From CAYVBW01 sp964588685 (lineage in GTDB: Bacteria > Patescibacteriota > Microgenomatia > UBA1400 > PJMF01): a DNA stretch of 64,000 bases. A program made the translations under genes and the position numbers. Of this stretch, positions 45,659 through 54,020 are shown piece by piece. The stretch is from the NCBI GenBank assembly GCA_964588685.1, contig CAZPQG010000002.1, forward strand, positions 39,621 through 103,620. The letters run 5' to 3'. Numbering within the stretch: position 1 is the stretch's first letter; every line of letters begins with the position of its first letter. The notes below the pieces were generated by a model. The model saw only the letters and a list, made by a program, of their open reading frames with translations, did no database searches and had not been told where the DNA came from.

Positions 45659-45732
45659 TACCTCAGAAGGTTCTCCTCACCGGGAGATACGTTCTGAGTC
45701 AAAAAACCTCGAGGCAACTCGAGGTTTTTTTT
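45659..45732 (+). ncRNA. Candidate small structured RNA with own promoter and terminator
   Basis: The predicted transcript has a two-part hairpin: CTCAGAA (45662-45668) pairs with TTCTGAG (45692-45698), enclosing TCTCC (45672-45676) with GGAGA (45683-45687). A short A-rich spacer follows, then the terminator hairpin. It lies between the lysozyme-fold gene and the opposing tRNA-Leu gene. No open reading frame or known riboswitch core was recognised. The same terminator probably also ends tRNA-Leu transcripts from the other side. The RNA is inferred from signals only. Confidence 0.55.
45701..45732. terminator. Bidirectional intrinsic terminator (sRNA / tRNA-Leu)
   Basis: CCTCGAG (45707-45713), GCAA tetraloop, CTCGAGG (45718-45724), with six A before and eight T after. 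It is therefore a good intrinsic terminator in both directions: for the plus-strand candidate RNA and for tRNA-Leu, whose 3' end is only two bases away. Confidence 0.9.
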
Positions 45733-45733
45733 G

Positions 45734-45816
45734 TGCCGAAGAGAGGAGTCGAACCTCCAAGGGCAAAGCCCACACGGTCCTAAGCCGTGCGCGTCTACCA
45801 GTTCCGCCACTTCGGC
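45734..45816 (-). tRNA. tRNA-Leu (anticodon TAG)
   Basis: Minus-strand class II tRNA of 83 bases. Acceptor GCCGAAG/CTTCGGC, anticodon stem CACGG/CCGTG around CTTAGGA (anticodon TAG), a long variable arm GGGCTTTGCCC, and T stem GGAGG/CCTCT around TTCGACT. Discriminator A; no encoded CCA. Confidence 0.96.
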
Positions 45817-45911
45817 TCTTTATTTAAAAATACTTGCAAAATCATTGTCTAAAGAAAAAATTTTCCGAACTTATTTGCAAACACTCTTATTTTACAATAT
45901 CTTAATGATTA

Positions 45912-46616
45912 ATGCAGTATGACACCCGTTTTTCAGCCCGAGCCAAACATATCTCAATTAAAATTGAATTTCCCTCACAAGTGGTGGTAGTTGCACCCAA
46001 AAAGACTTCTCCCAAAAAAATTAAGAACTTTGTACAAAATCAGACTGATTGGATTAAAAAAAATCTTAAAAAAATTAAACAAAAACATGCTCGTATTGAA
46101 TCAAATTCTCAAATTTTAATTTTAGGCACTAAATATCAAAAAAAATACATTTTTGATCAACAGCAACCCTTGCGAATTTTTGTTAAAAACCAACAGCTTT
46201 TTTTTAATTATCCTCAACTAAATTCTGAAGCACGCTCACAATATTCAAATAAAACAATTCCTTCATCAGCCGCCATTAAGAAAGACTTAGAAATATTTTT
46301 AAAAAAAATAGGTCGCAGGTATTTACGGCAGAAAACTAAAAATTTAGCTCAAAAAATAAATGTCAGCTATTCTAAAATCAATCTCAGAAATCAGAAAACA
46401 CGCTGGGGCAGCTGTTCCGGTAAAAAAACAATTAGTTTAAATTGGCGGTTAGTACATTATCCAACTCAAATTATTGATTATGTTATTATTCATGAACTAA
46501 CTCATCTAATCCACCCAAATCATTCTAAAAAATTTTGGCAGCAGGTGGCACAATTTGATCCCGACTACAAACAGCATCGCTCTTATCTTAAAAAATACGG
46601 AGTAACTTTTAACTAA
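45912..46616 (+). CDS. YgjP/DUF45-family zinc metallopeptidase-like protein
   Basis: Predicted metal-dependent hydrolase of the YgjP-like (SprT/WLM-related) group. The 234-residue protein has the DUF45 layout: an N-terminal beta-rich part (VVVVAPKKTSPKKIKNFVQ), then RNQKTRWGSCSGKKTISLNWRL. The zinc motif is VIIHELTHLIHPNHSKKFW, giving HELTH plus a third His. It is very lysine-rich, as expected of an AT-rich genome. The cellular role is not established. No partner gene is evident. Confidence 0.9.
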   Translation: MQYDTRFSARAKHISIKIEFPSQVVVVAPKKTSPKKIKNFVQNQTDWIKKNLKKIKQKHARIESNSQILILGTKYQKKYIFDQQQPLRIFVKNQQLFFNYPQLNSEARSQYSNKTIPSSAAIKKDLEIFLKKIGRRYLRQKTKNLAQKINVSYSKINLRNQKTRWGSCSGKKTISLNWRLVHYPTQIIDYVIIHELTHLIHPNHSKKFWQQVAQFDPDYKQHRSYLKKYGVTFN

Positions 46617-46768
46617 ACAGTTTAATACGGCGGTATTTACTATAATAATAAACACACAGACTACAGCCATACTTTAACAAAGCCTCTGATAATTTAGACG
46701 CTGTTACATCAGAGTATTGAACTAAAAAAACTTTTTAAATTAATTCATGGTAAAAAAATCACAACCTT

Positions 46769-47449
46769 ATGATCGTCATTCACGGGGATAATATTATTAA
46801 ATCTAAAAATAAACTGCTTGAAATCATTAATCAAGCTAAAGAAAATAATATTTTAGTAGAGCGCTTATCAGCTCAGGATTTAACCCTACCTTTGTTAGAA
46901 AGCAAGCTGCAAAAAACTGACTTATTTGGCCATAACAGAATGATCGTGATTGAAGAACTACACAGCCAGCGGCGCTCTAAGAAAAGAACAGCCCTCATGG
47001 AAAAAATTACTGCTTCAGATGTCAAAATTTGCTTGTGGGAAAAACGCGAGCTTACTGCTAATATGCTTAAAAAAATAGGCCAAGCAGAAGTGCATAAATA
47101 TAAGTTGGCCAACTCATTGTTTACTTGGCTTGATTCTCTGTCACCAAAAAAAAATACTAAAGCTAAACAAATTAAACTCTTACGCCAAGCAGTAGTAGAA
47201 AATGATGAGTATATGTGTTTTGCGATGCTGATGAGGCAAGTGAGAATGTTAATTCAAGCAACCGGCGGCGGCAAAATTAAAGCTCCTTATTTTGTTATCA
47301 GAAAAATTAATTCTCAAGCAAAAAAATTTACTTTAAAAGAACTGCTTAGTCTTCATCAGCAGCTTTACGAGCTAGATAACAAAATCAAAACTTCAGCCAA
47401 TCATCAACCTTTAACAGAAGCTATTGAATTAATTATAGTCAATCTTTAA
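46769..47449 (+). CDS. holA: DNA polymerase III delta subunit-like (clamp loader), shortened
   Basis: Predicted clamp-loader subunit that opens the sliding clamp. It has 226 residues, much shorter than the roughly 340 of well-studied HolA. It keeps the N-terminal strand MIVIHGDNIIKSKNKL, the clamp-contact helix region with LFGHNRMIVIEEL, and the C-terminal domain III with ENDEYMCFAMLMRQVRMLIQ and LYELDNKIKTS, diagnostic of delta. The part missing is mostly the AAA+ lid/middle domain. Similar short delta proteins are usual in CPR. Moderately sure. Confidence 0.72.
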   Translation: MIVIHGDNIIKSKNKLLEIINQAKENNILVERLSAQDLTLPLLESKLQKTDLFGHNRMIVIEELHSQRRSKKRTALMEKITASDVKICLWEKRELTANMLKKIGQAEVHKYKLANSLFTWLDSLSPKKNTKAKQIKLLRQAVVENDEYMCFAMLMRQVRMLIQATGGGKIKAPYFVIRKINSQAKKFTLKELLSLHQQLYELDNKIKTSANHQPLTEAIELIIVNL

Positions 47450-47628
47450 TTTATTCTTTAATTAATTGCTCTAGGTTTTATTTGCCTACACCCAAAGAAT
47501 CAAATCACATTAAACACAATTTACCTCTAAAATAGAGGCTTTTTAAAGCTCATGCTCTGAGTGTGGTATCGAATAAATTTTATTTTGCTTATTTACAGCT
47601 TTTAAAAAAATATGATAAAGTATGAAAA

Positions 47629-48429
47629 ATGAGCAAACAACGAATTACCATCACCTTGTCTCAATCAACATTAAATAAAATTGATCAATTAATTGATAAA
47701 AAACAAGTACGAAGCCGATCTCATGCCATTGAAACTATTTTGCAAAAACAACTAAAACCCGCGGTTGACACAGCTGTAATTTTAGCCGGCGGTAAAAGTG
47801 AAAATGCCGAGACTATTAAACCTTTAATTGAGTATCAAAATCAGCCTTTAATTTTTCACATTATTGATCATCTCTTAACTCAGCAGGTATCTAAAATTAT
47901 TATTCTTGCGCATTCTCAAGCTCAAGGAATTAAAACAAAAATTCAGCAAAGACATCCCAACCTTAACGTTAAATATATTTTTGAAGACAAGCCGCTTGGC
48001 ACTGCCGGCGCTTTAAAAAATGCGCAGCGCTGGCTAAAAAGCAATTTTTTTTGTTTGCATGGCGATATTTACACTGATATTAATTTGCAAGAACTAGCCA
48101 TCTTTCATGAACAGCAAAATAGTTTAGCTACCATTGCTGTTAAACCAAGAATGTCGCATCATTCATTTGACAATATCTCGGTGCAGGGCAGTCAAATTAC
48201 CGCTTTTGAACCAAAAAATAAAGAGCCTCAGCCCAGTTTAGTTAACAGCGGCGTTTATCTTTTTAGCCCTAAAATTTTTAATTATATGCCTGATAAAACC
48301 CCTGCTATGTTAGAGAAAGACGTCTTTCCTCAATTGGTGAATTCAAACCAACTGCATGCTTTTACTTTTGAAGGTATTTGGTTGGATATTACTACAGAAC
48401 AACAATATCAGCAGGATTTGCATAATTAG
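47629..48429 (+). CDS. Ribbon-helix-helix domain fused to sugar nucleotidyltransferase
   Basis: Two domains in one 266-residue frame. Residues 1-45 (RITITLSQSTLNKIDQLID, RSRSHAIETILQKQL) are a CopG/Arc-type ribbon-helix-helix DNA-binding domain. From about residue 52 comes a GT-A nucleotidyltransferase: VILAGGKSENAETIKPLIEY, LGTAGALKNAQRWL, the metal-binding FCLHGDIYTDIN, and VNSGVYLFSP. The usual GxGTRLxP loop is altered (GGKSENAETIKP). Homologues without the first domain make NDP-glucose or GDP-mannose. The next genes handle mannose/glucose phosphates. The RHH part suggests DNA binding or autoregulation (inference). A TATGAT -10-like box lies 12 bases before the ATG. Confidence 0.82.
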   Translation: MSKQRITITLSQSTLNKIDQLIDKKQVRSRSHAIETILQKQLKPAVDTAVILAGGKSENAETIKPLIEYQNQPLIFHIIDHLLTQQVSKIIILAHSQAQGIKTKIQQRHPNLNVKYIFEDKPLGTAGALKNAQRWLKSNFFCLHGDIYTDINLQELAIFHEQQNSLATIAVKPRMSHHSFDNISVQGSQITAFEPKNKEPQPSLVNSGVYLFSPKIFNYMPDKTPAMLEKDVFPQLVNSNQLHAFTFEGIWLDITTEQQYQQDLHN

Positions 48430-48467
48430 TTGACACTTAAAATTTATTAATAATTAATAAAAACAAA

Positions 48468-49838
48468 ATGACAAAACCAAATCTTGACTTTTTTAAAGCC
48501 TACGACATCCGCGGCGCTTATCCGGATCAAGTCAACGAAGATTTAGCTTATAAGCTCGGTAGAGGCTACGCCACTCTCTTGCAGCAAGAAATTCCTGATA
48601 AAAAACTGTCAATTGTTGTTTCGCGTGATATGAGACCTTCTTCTAAAAAATTACACAAACATCTTATTAAAGGCTTGACTGCAGGCGGGGTTAATGTGGT
48701 GGATATTGGTTTAAATACCACGCCCACTTTTTATTTTGGAGTCGCTTACTACGGCCATGACGGCGGCATTCAAATTACCGCTTCACACAATCCTAGTGAA
48801 TACAACGGTTTTAAATTAGTGAGAGCAAAGGCTCGACCAATTGGAAAAGGCACGGGTATGAATAAAGTTAAAAAAATAGTGGCTGCTGAAGACTTTTTAG
48901 AACCAGAAACACCAGGCTCGGTAACTGAATTTAATCAAGTATTACAGGATCAAGTTAAAGAAACACTGAAACAAGTTGATTTAAATGCTATTAAACCCTT
49001 AAAAGTAGTGGTAGATGCAGCCAATTCAGTTGGGGCTTTAGATATAAAAGCTATTTTCCCGCACCTTCCTTGCAAATTAATTCCGCTTTATTTTGAACTG
49101 GACGGCACCTTCCCTCATCATGAGGCTGACCCTCTCAAGCCTGAAAATTTAATAGATATTAAACAAGCAGTTAAAGAACATGAGGCTGATTTGGGAATTG
49201 CTTTAGATGGAGATGGAGACCGTATGTTTTTTATTGATGAAACAGGGGAGGAAGTGCCTCAGCCTATTTTACGCGGTATTATGGCTCAATTGGCTTTGCA
49301 AGATAATCCGGGGGCTACAGTTTGTTACGACATCAGACCGGGCAAAATAACGCGAGACATGATTGATGAGGTCGGAGGCAAAGCAGTAGTAACCAGGGTA
49401 GGGCATTCATTAATTAAAGCCAGAATGGAAGAAGTAGATGCTGTGTTCGGCGGCGAATCTTCCGGTCACTATTTTTATAAATTTGACTACGGCACCTATG
49501 ACATGCCTCTAATTCTGTTAGTTAAATTTTTAGAATTCATCAGTCAACAAAATAAACCAGTCTCAAAAATTATTGAACCTTATAAAAAATATTCTCATTC
49601 CGGCGAGATTAACTCTGTCGTTGAGGACAAAGATGCTGTTATTCAACGTTTGGCGGAAAAATATGCAGATGCAGAAATTTCCCGCCTTGACGGGATAACC
49701 ATTACTTATCCGAATTTTTGGTTTAATGTTAGACCTTCTAACACTGAACCTAAACTTAGATTAAATTTGGAAGCTGTGAACCGGGAAGTAATGGAGAAGA
49801 AAAAAGACGAGGTATTAGCTATTATTAGGCAAGAATAG
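48468..49838 (+). CDS. Phosphomannomutase/phosphoglucomutase
   Basis: Interconverts hexose 6- and 1-phosphates. The 456-residue alpha-D-phosphohexomutase has the phosphoserine loop TASHNPSEYNGFKL (near residue 105), the metal-binding loop ALDGDGDRMFFID (near 250), and the sugar-binding loop GGESSGHYF (near 330). RPSNTEPKLRLNLEA is the C-terminal phosphate-binding loop. The GGESSGHYF form and overall length point to the bifunctional PMM/PGM (AlgC/ManB-like) group. It lies 38 bases after the nucleotidyltransferase fusion, so both may supply activated sugars. Confidence 0.95.
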   Translation: MTKPNLDFFKAYDIRGAYPDQVNEDLAYKLGRGYATLLQQEIPDKKLSIVVSRDMRPSSKKLHKHLIKGLTAGGVNVVDIGLNTTPTFYFGVAYYGHDGGIQITASHNPSEYNGFKLVRAKARPIGKGTGMNKVKKIVAAEDFLEPETPGSVTEFNQVLQDQVKETLKQVDLNAIKPLKVVVDAANSVGALDIKAIFPHLPCKLIPLYFELDGTFPHHEADPLKPENLIDIKQAVKEHEADLGIALDGDGDRMFFIDETGEEVPQPILRGIMAQLALQDNPGATVCYDIRPGKITRDMIDEVGGKAVVTRVGHSLIKARMEEVDAVFGGESSGHYFYKFDYGTYDMPLILLVKFLEFISQQNKPVSKIIEPYKKYSHSGEINSVVEDKDAVIQRLAEKYADAEISRLDGITITYPNFWFNVRPSNTEPKLRLNLEAVNREVMEKKKDEVLAIIRQE

Positions 49839-49885
49839 CTAATAAATTTATTCCGGACCGGTAAATTAGTTAAAATTAAAGCAGC

Positions 49886-50398
49886 ATGAGTCAAATCCAT
49901 CAGTATTACCAAAAAAATTATTTATTTTGTCCTCGCTGTCAAACTAAGTTCCCTGACACTGAAGAGCCGCTGCATTGCAGCAACTGTGATTTTAAAATTT
50001 ATGCCAACCCGGCTCCCAGCACAGCTATCTTAGTGATTGAAGATAATAAAATACTGCTAGCTAAACGAAAATTTGAGCCTAAAAAAAATTGTTGGGATAC
50101 ACCGGGCGGATTCTTGAATGTTGATGAAAGTGTTGAACAATGCGCGAGGCGTGAAATGAAAGAGGAAACTGGCCTGAAAATAAAAATTGCTGCTTATATC
50201 GGCTCTGCTCCGGATTATTATCAACAAGTACCGATTCTCACCATTGGTTTACAAGCAGAAATAGTGTCAGGAAAAATGAAAGCTCAAGATGATGTGGCCA
50301 GCTTACATTGGTTTGAACTTGGTCAAACTCCAAAAAACATTGGCTTTGAGTCTGTCGCCGCACTTTTGAAGAAGATAAAATCAAAATATAAATTATAA
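49886..50398 (+). CDS. NUDIX hydrolase with N-terminal zinc ribbon
   Basis: The 170-residue protein begins with a zinc ribbon (CPRCQT..LHCSNCDF, about residues 13-35), like NudC-type NADH pyrophosphatases. A Nudix fold follows, with the box GGFLNVDESVEQCARREM then KEETGLKI near residues 75-97. It lacks the large N-terminal domain of true NudC, and the SQPWPFPxS motif of NADH pyrophosphatase is not seen. It belongs to the broad zinc-ribbon NUDIX group whose substrates vary (ADP-ribose, NDP-sugars). It is placed between two sugar-phosphate genes. Confidence 0.88.
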   Translation: MSQIHQYYQKNYLFCPRCQTKFPDTEEPLHCSNCDFKIYANPAPSTAILVIEDNKILLAKRKFEPKKNCWDTPGGFLNVDESVEQCARREMKEETGLKIKIAAYIGSAPDYYQQVPILTIGLQAEIVSGKMKAQDDVASLHWFELGQTPKNIGFESVAALLKKIKSKYKL

Positions 50399-50416
50399 AC
50401 TAAGAATTCATTAATT

Positions 50417-51511
50417 ATGAAAAAAAATAAAAAAGAATTTGATGCAAAAAATATAGATTCATTGGAAAAAATCAAAAAAATTGACAAGGAAAATGTGCTT
50501 GGCTCAATCGAGGCTTTACCTGACCAAATACGCCAGGCCTGGCAAGAAACCAAGCAACTTGATTTTGACCTCAACCAATCCATTCATAATATTACCGTAG
50601 CTGGAATGGGAGGCTCCGGTTTGGGAGCTGATGTTGTTAAGCACGCCTTTAAAAATGAACTTGAAGTGCCCTTAAACATTGTCAACAGCTACTTACTACC
50701 CGGCTATATTAAATCTGATTCTTTGGTAATTTTATCCAGCTACTCAGGTAATACTGAAGAAGTACTAAGCTGTGCAGAGCAAGCGCAAGAGAAAAAAGCA
50801 CAAATATTAGTTATTACCCAAGGTGGAAAGCTGGCTAAAATTGCTCAGCAAAATAACTATCCAACTTATATGATCAAGCCGGACCACAATCCCTCTGACC
50901 AACCAAGAATGGCTATTGGCTATGCCATTGTTGGTTTAATGGGTTTGCTGCACCAAGCTGAATGCATTCAAATTAAAGATACTGAAATCGAACAAATAGT
51001 AGAGACAGTTTTAACCAACATGCATCAGTGTTCTGTGGATAGGAAAAGCGACAACAACCCGGCCAAAACATTGAGCTACACTTTAATTGACCGACGGCCC
51101 AATATTGCCACTGCTCAATTTTTAAACGGAGCCGGACATGTAGCCTCAAACCAATTCAATGAAAATGCTAAAACCTTTGCCAACTACTATCAGATACCGG
51201 AAATTAACCACCATTTGCTTGAAGCTTTACAATTTCCGGCCAGCAACAAATTAGATAACTTTTTCTTATTTTTTAATTCTGACTTATATCATGAAAAAAA
51301 CAAGCAAAGAATGAAGCTGACGCAAAAAGCAGTAGAGAAGCAGGGCATGGAGTCGCTCATGATTAACCTTAAAAGTGATTCTAAGTTGGATCAAATCTTT
51401 GAATTAATTACCCTTATGGCTTATGCCAACTTTTATTTGTCGATTTTACAGCAAATTAATCCCAGCAAAATTCCAATGGTAGATTGGTTTAAAGAACAAT
51501 TGTCTAACTAA
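50417..51511 (+). CDS. Bifunctional phosphoglucose/phosphomannose isomerase
   Basis: Converts glucose-6-P and mannose-6-P to fructose-6-P. The 364-residue protein has two SIS domains: ITVAGMGGSGLGADVVKHAF then LSSYSGNTEEVLSCAEQA in the first, and in the second NENAKTFANYYQIPEINHHLLEAL, which contains the conserved Glu and His of the archaeal/bacterial PGI/PMI family. It starts 18 bases after the NUDIX gene. Together with the phosphohexomutase and nucleotidyltransferase it gives a path from fructose-6-P to an NDP-hexose. Confidence 0.92.
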   Translation: MKKNKKEFDAKNIDSLEKIKKIDKENVLGSIEALPDQIRQAWQETKQLDFDLNQSIHNITVAGMGGSGLGADVVKHAFKNELEVPLNIVNSYLLPGYIKSDSLVILSSYSGNTEEVLSCAEQAQEKKAQILVITQGGKLAKIAQQNNYPTYMIKPDHNPSDQPRMAIGYAIVGLMGLLHQAECIQIKDTEIEQIVETVLTNMHQCSVDRKSDNNPAKTLSYTLIDRRPNIATAQFLNGAGHVASNQFNENAKTFANYYQIPEINHHLLEALQFPASNKLDNFFLFFNSDLYHEKNKQRMKLTQKAVEKQGMESLMINLKSDSKLDQIFELITLMAYANFYLSILQQINPSKIPMVDWFKEQLSN

Positions 51512-51833
51512 TTTTTTTTAAAGTCATAGTCAAAAAAATATACTCAAAAAAAAATTAGTCTGGGCAAACTATGGCAACTAATAGCAATTGATGATTGTCA
51601 ATCTTTGTCAACTGTTATCAATAATTGTGGTTTAGAGTATAAAATTACTATTAACTTTAATTTAAGAATTAGCTGCCAGTCAGCTAGTATCTCATTCAAC
51701 CTCTGAACTTTTGGAGCTTAACTTTTATCATCTCTAATTTTAAAATATGATAGTATTGATATTGATATCAATTTAAGCAATCAATTGAAAGTATTATAAA
51801 TATTTTAAGCATCTAATAAGCTTAATTTTTAAC
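51512..51833. other. Intergenic region before the PEP-synthase-like gene
   Basis: No gene is seen in these 322 AT-rich bases. There is a perfect 12-base palindrome, ATTGATATCAAT (51761-51772), preceded by another TATTGAT. TATTAT (51792-51797) and TATGAT (51746-51751) are possible -10 boxes, but neither has a good -35. The palindrome is well placed to be an operator for the downstream pair of genes; this is inference. Confidence 0.35.
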
Positions 51834-54002
51834 ATGCCCGTAGTTAATCCTGCTCATCAATTTTTACAATTTCCTAAAACTGAAGTCGGTACATACGCTC
51901 TGGATTTAGCTCGATTAGCAGCCAATAAGATTCCTCTCCCACCCACTTACTGCATCCCCATCAGTACTTTAAAAAAAATAGGTCAAGCTAATAATCTGCA
52001 AACTAAATTTAATAAAATTGCTAACAGCACCGATCTTCAATCTCAAGAAGAACTGGAGCAAACTGTGGCCAAGATACAAAATTTAATTAGACAACAAGTT
52101 TATCCGCATCAAATTTCTAAAAAACTTTTACAATTCTATGCTAAAAAATTAGATAAAGATTATATTCGGCTTACAGCCAGCCCGGTAGACGGTAAAAAAA
52201 TAGATTTTAAACGCGAAGATAATATTAAAGGTGAGGCCAATATGATGGAATCTATTTTAAATGTGTGGGCGCTCAACATTGATCTCACTGATATCCAGGA
52301 CAACAATTTATTTCCGGTCGCCATTGTTATGCAGGCACAAACCCAGCCCATTAGTTCAGGCCTAGCTTATAGCATGAATATTAATAATGGAGATAAATCT
52401 AAAATTACAATCTCTTCAGTGTTTGGAGTATACGCTATTCCGGAATCAGAGCAAGCCCATGACACTTATATTATTGATCAGCGCAGCTGGCAAATTTCCC
52501 AACAGACTAAAGCAGAAAGCAAACAATTTTTTAAACGGCAGCCTGATCAATTAACAATTCAACAAAAGCCTAAACTTGGTAACCAATTTAGTTTAAGCAC
52601 TGACAAAGCTATTGAACTAGCGCATTTAGTTAAAAAAATTAAGTTAACTAGAACAGAGCAAATTAAAATACATTGGGAACTGCAGAACGATCAGCTACTA
52701 ATTACAAAAATTAAACCCTATCATTACTCCTCAGCTCACGCTTTTGATCAAGAAAAATATACTACTTTAGTGATAGGGCATGGTGTTACCTCAGGTTTTG
52801 TTTCAGGCAGATGCTTTTTAATTGAACAAGCACAAGATGTAAAAGCAATTAAACCGGGCATGATAGCAGTAGTTAAAGAATTAACCAGAGAGCATCAAAA
52901 GCTTTTGCAAGTCTGCAGTGCCATTATCTGTGAAACAACTATTAAAGATCAATTAATCTTAAACAAAATTCGAGACTATTCTTTGCCGGTCATTATCTCA
53001 GCCCAGCACGCCTTAAAACAACTGCGTAATGAGCAACTGGTGACAGTTGATGCCGCTGCCGGCAAAGTCTACCAAGTTAAATCAGAGCAAAAAATCGACC
53101 AAAAATTAACTGTCAGCAGTAAAACAAAGCTATATTTGGCTGTGAATAATTTTGACGAGATATCAGAAAAAATGGCCTTAATTTCAAACGGCATTGGTTT
53201 ACTGCGCAGCGAACATCTTTTTATCAAAACTGGCTTACACCCACAGCAAATTCTTAAAACTAGAGCTAATCAATTTCAAAAAAAGACTGTCAATGATTTG
53301 CTCAGATTTTATCATCGCTTTATTAATTTAAAACAACAAGAGCCACTCATAATTTACCGCTCTAACAATTTAAATGCCAACCAGTTAGCTCAACTGGAAA
53401 GCGGTCATATTTATGAAAATATTGAAAATAATCCTTATTTAGGCTTTAGAGGAGGCATCAGGTATCTCAATCAAAATGATTGGTTTAAGTTTGAACTAAA
53501 ACTGTTAACAAAAATCAATCAAAAGATTGATAAACCAGTTAATTTACAATTGCCTTTTGTTCGCTCTGCTTTTGAGCTCAACCAATTATTCCAACAAATT
53601 AACAATCAAATTGAAGCACCGGTTTTACAGCCCCCAATTTGGCTGGAAATTGACACCCCTGAAAATCTGCTGAATGTTGAAGAATATCTCCAAATTCCAC
53701 TGGCCGGAATTAGTATTAATATTAAAAACATACACGCTTTATTAAATGGGATTGATCCCGGATTTACCGATATTTATAATCAATATACCCTTAATCATCA
53801 GTTGCTTATTCCGGCTCTTAAAAACCTTATTGCCAAAACAAAAGAAATTCATCAAAAAATTAAAATTCATTTAATTTTACCTGATTTTTCTGAAAAACTG
53901 CTGCAAGAAGCTAAAGATTTAGGAATAGAAGGCGTGATTGTTCGACCCGAAGTTTCAGTACAAACTAAAAAATACTTAATAGAACACGAAACAACTTTAT
54001 AA
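51834..54002 (+). CDS. Degenerate PEP synthase/PPDK-like protein, catalytic His and Cys lost
   Basis: The 722-residue protein keeps the three-part order of PEP synthase: ATP-grasp-like (about 1-300), swivelling (about 310-420) and TIM-barrel (about 430-722). Barrel landmarks are clear: NGIGLLRSEHLFIKTGLHP, NNPYLGFRGGIRYL and WLEIDTPENLL. Key residues are gone. The swivel motif GGxTxHAA(I/V) is replaced by ICETTIKDQLIL (364-375), with no His from 355 to 391. The ATP-site QARPE reads KIKPY (292-296). The SIGSND metal site reads SINIKN (627-632), and the CGQ cysteine motif is LILPDF. Normal catalysis is unlikely. An enolase-like gene follows after 18 bases. Regulatory or binding role is inferred. 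Confidence 0.82.
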   Translation: MPVVNPAHQFLQFPKTEVGTYALDLARLAANKIPLPPTYCIPISTLKKIGQANNLQTKFNKIANSTDLQSQEELEQTVAKIQNLIRQQVYPHQISKKLLQFYAKKLDKDYIRLTASPVDGKKIDFKREDNIKGEANMMESILNVWALNIDLTDIQDNNLFPVAIVMQAQTQPISSGLAYSMNINNGDKSKITISSVFGVYAIPESEQAHDTYIIDQRSWQISQQTKAESKQFFKRQPDQLTIQQKPKLGNQFSLSTDKAIELAHLVKKIKLTRTEQIKIHWELQNDQLLITKIKPYHYSSAHAFDQEKYTTLVIGHGVTSGFVSGRCFLIEQAQDVKAIKPGMIAVVKELTREHQKLLQVCSAIICETTIKDQLILNKIRDYSLPVIISAQHALKQLRNEQLVTVDAAAGKVYQVKSEQKIDQKLTVSSKTKLYLAVNNFDEISEKMALISNGIGLLRSEHLFIKTGLHPQQILKTRANQFQKKTVNDLLRFYHRFINLKQQEPLIIYRSNNLNANQLAQLESGHIYENIENNPYLGFRGGIRYLNQNDWFKFELKLLTKINQKIDKPVNLQLPFVRSAFELNQLFQQINNQIEAPVLQPPIWLEIDTPENLLNVEEYLQIPLAGISINIKNIHALLNGIDPGFTDIYNQYTLNHQLLIPALKNLIAKTKEIHQKIKIHLILPDFSEKLLQEAKDLGIEGVIVRPEVSVQTKKYLIEHETTL

Positions 54003-54020
54003 TTATTTATTAATAAATTC

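Noticed and set aside
45610..45810. 66-codon minus-strand reading frame across tRNA-Leu
   Set aside because: It is the antisense/sense reading of tRNA-Leu and its terminator; this kind of translated tRNA frame is a well-known artefact.
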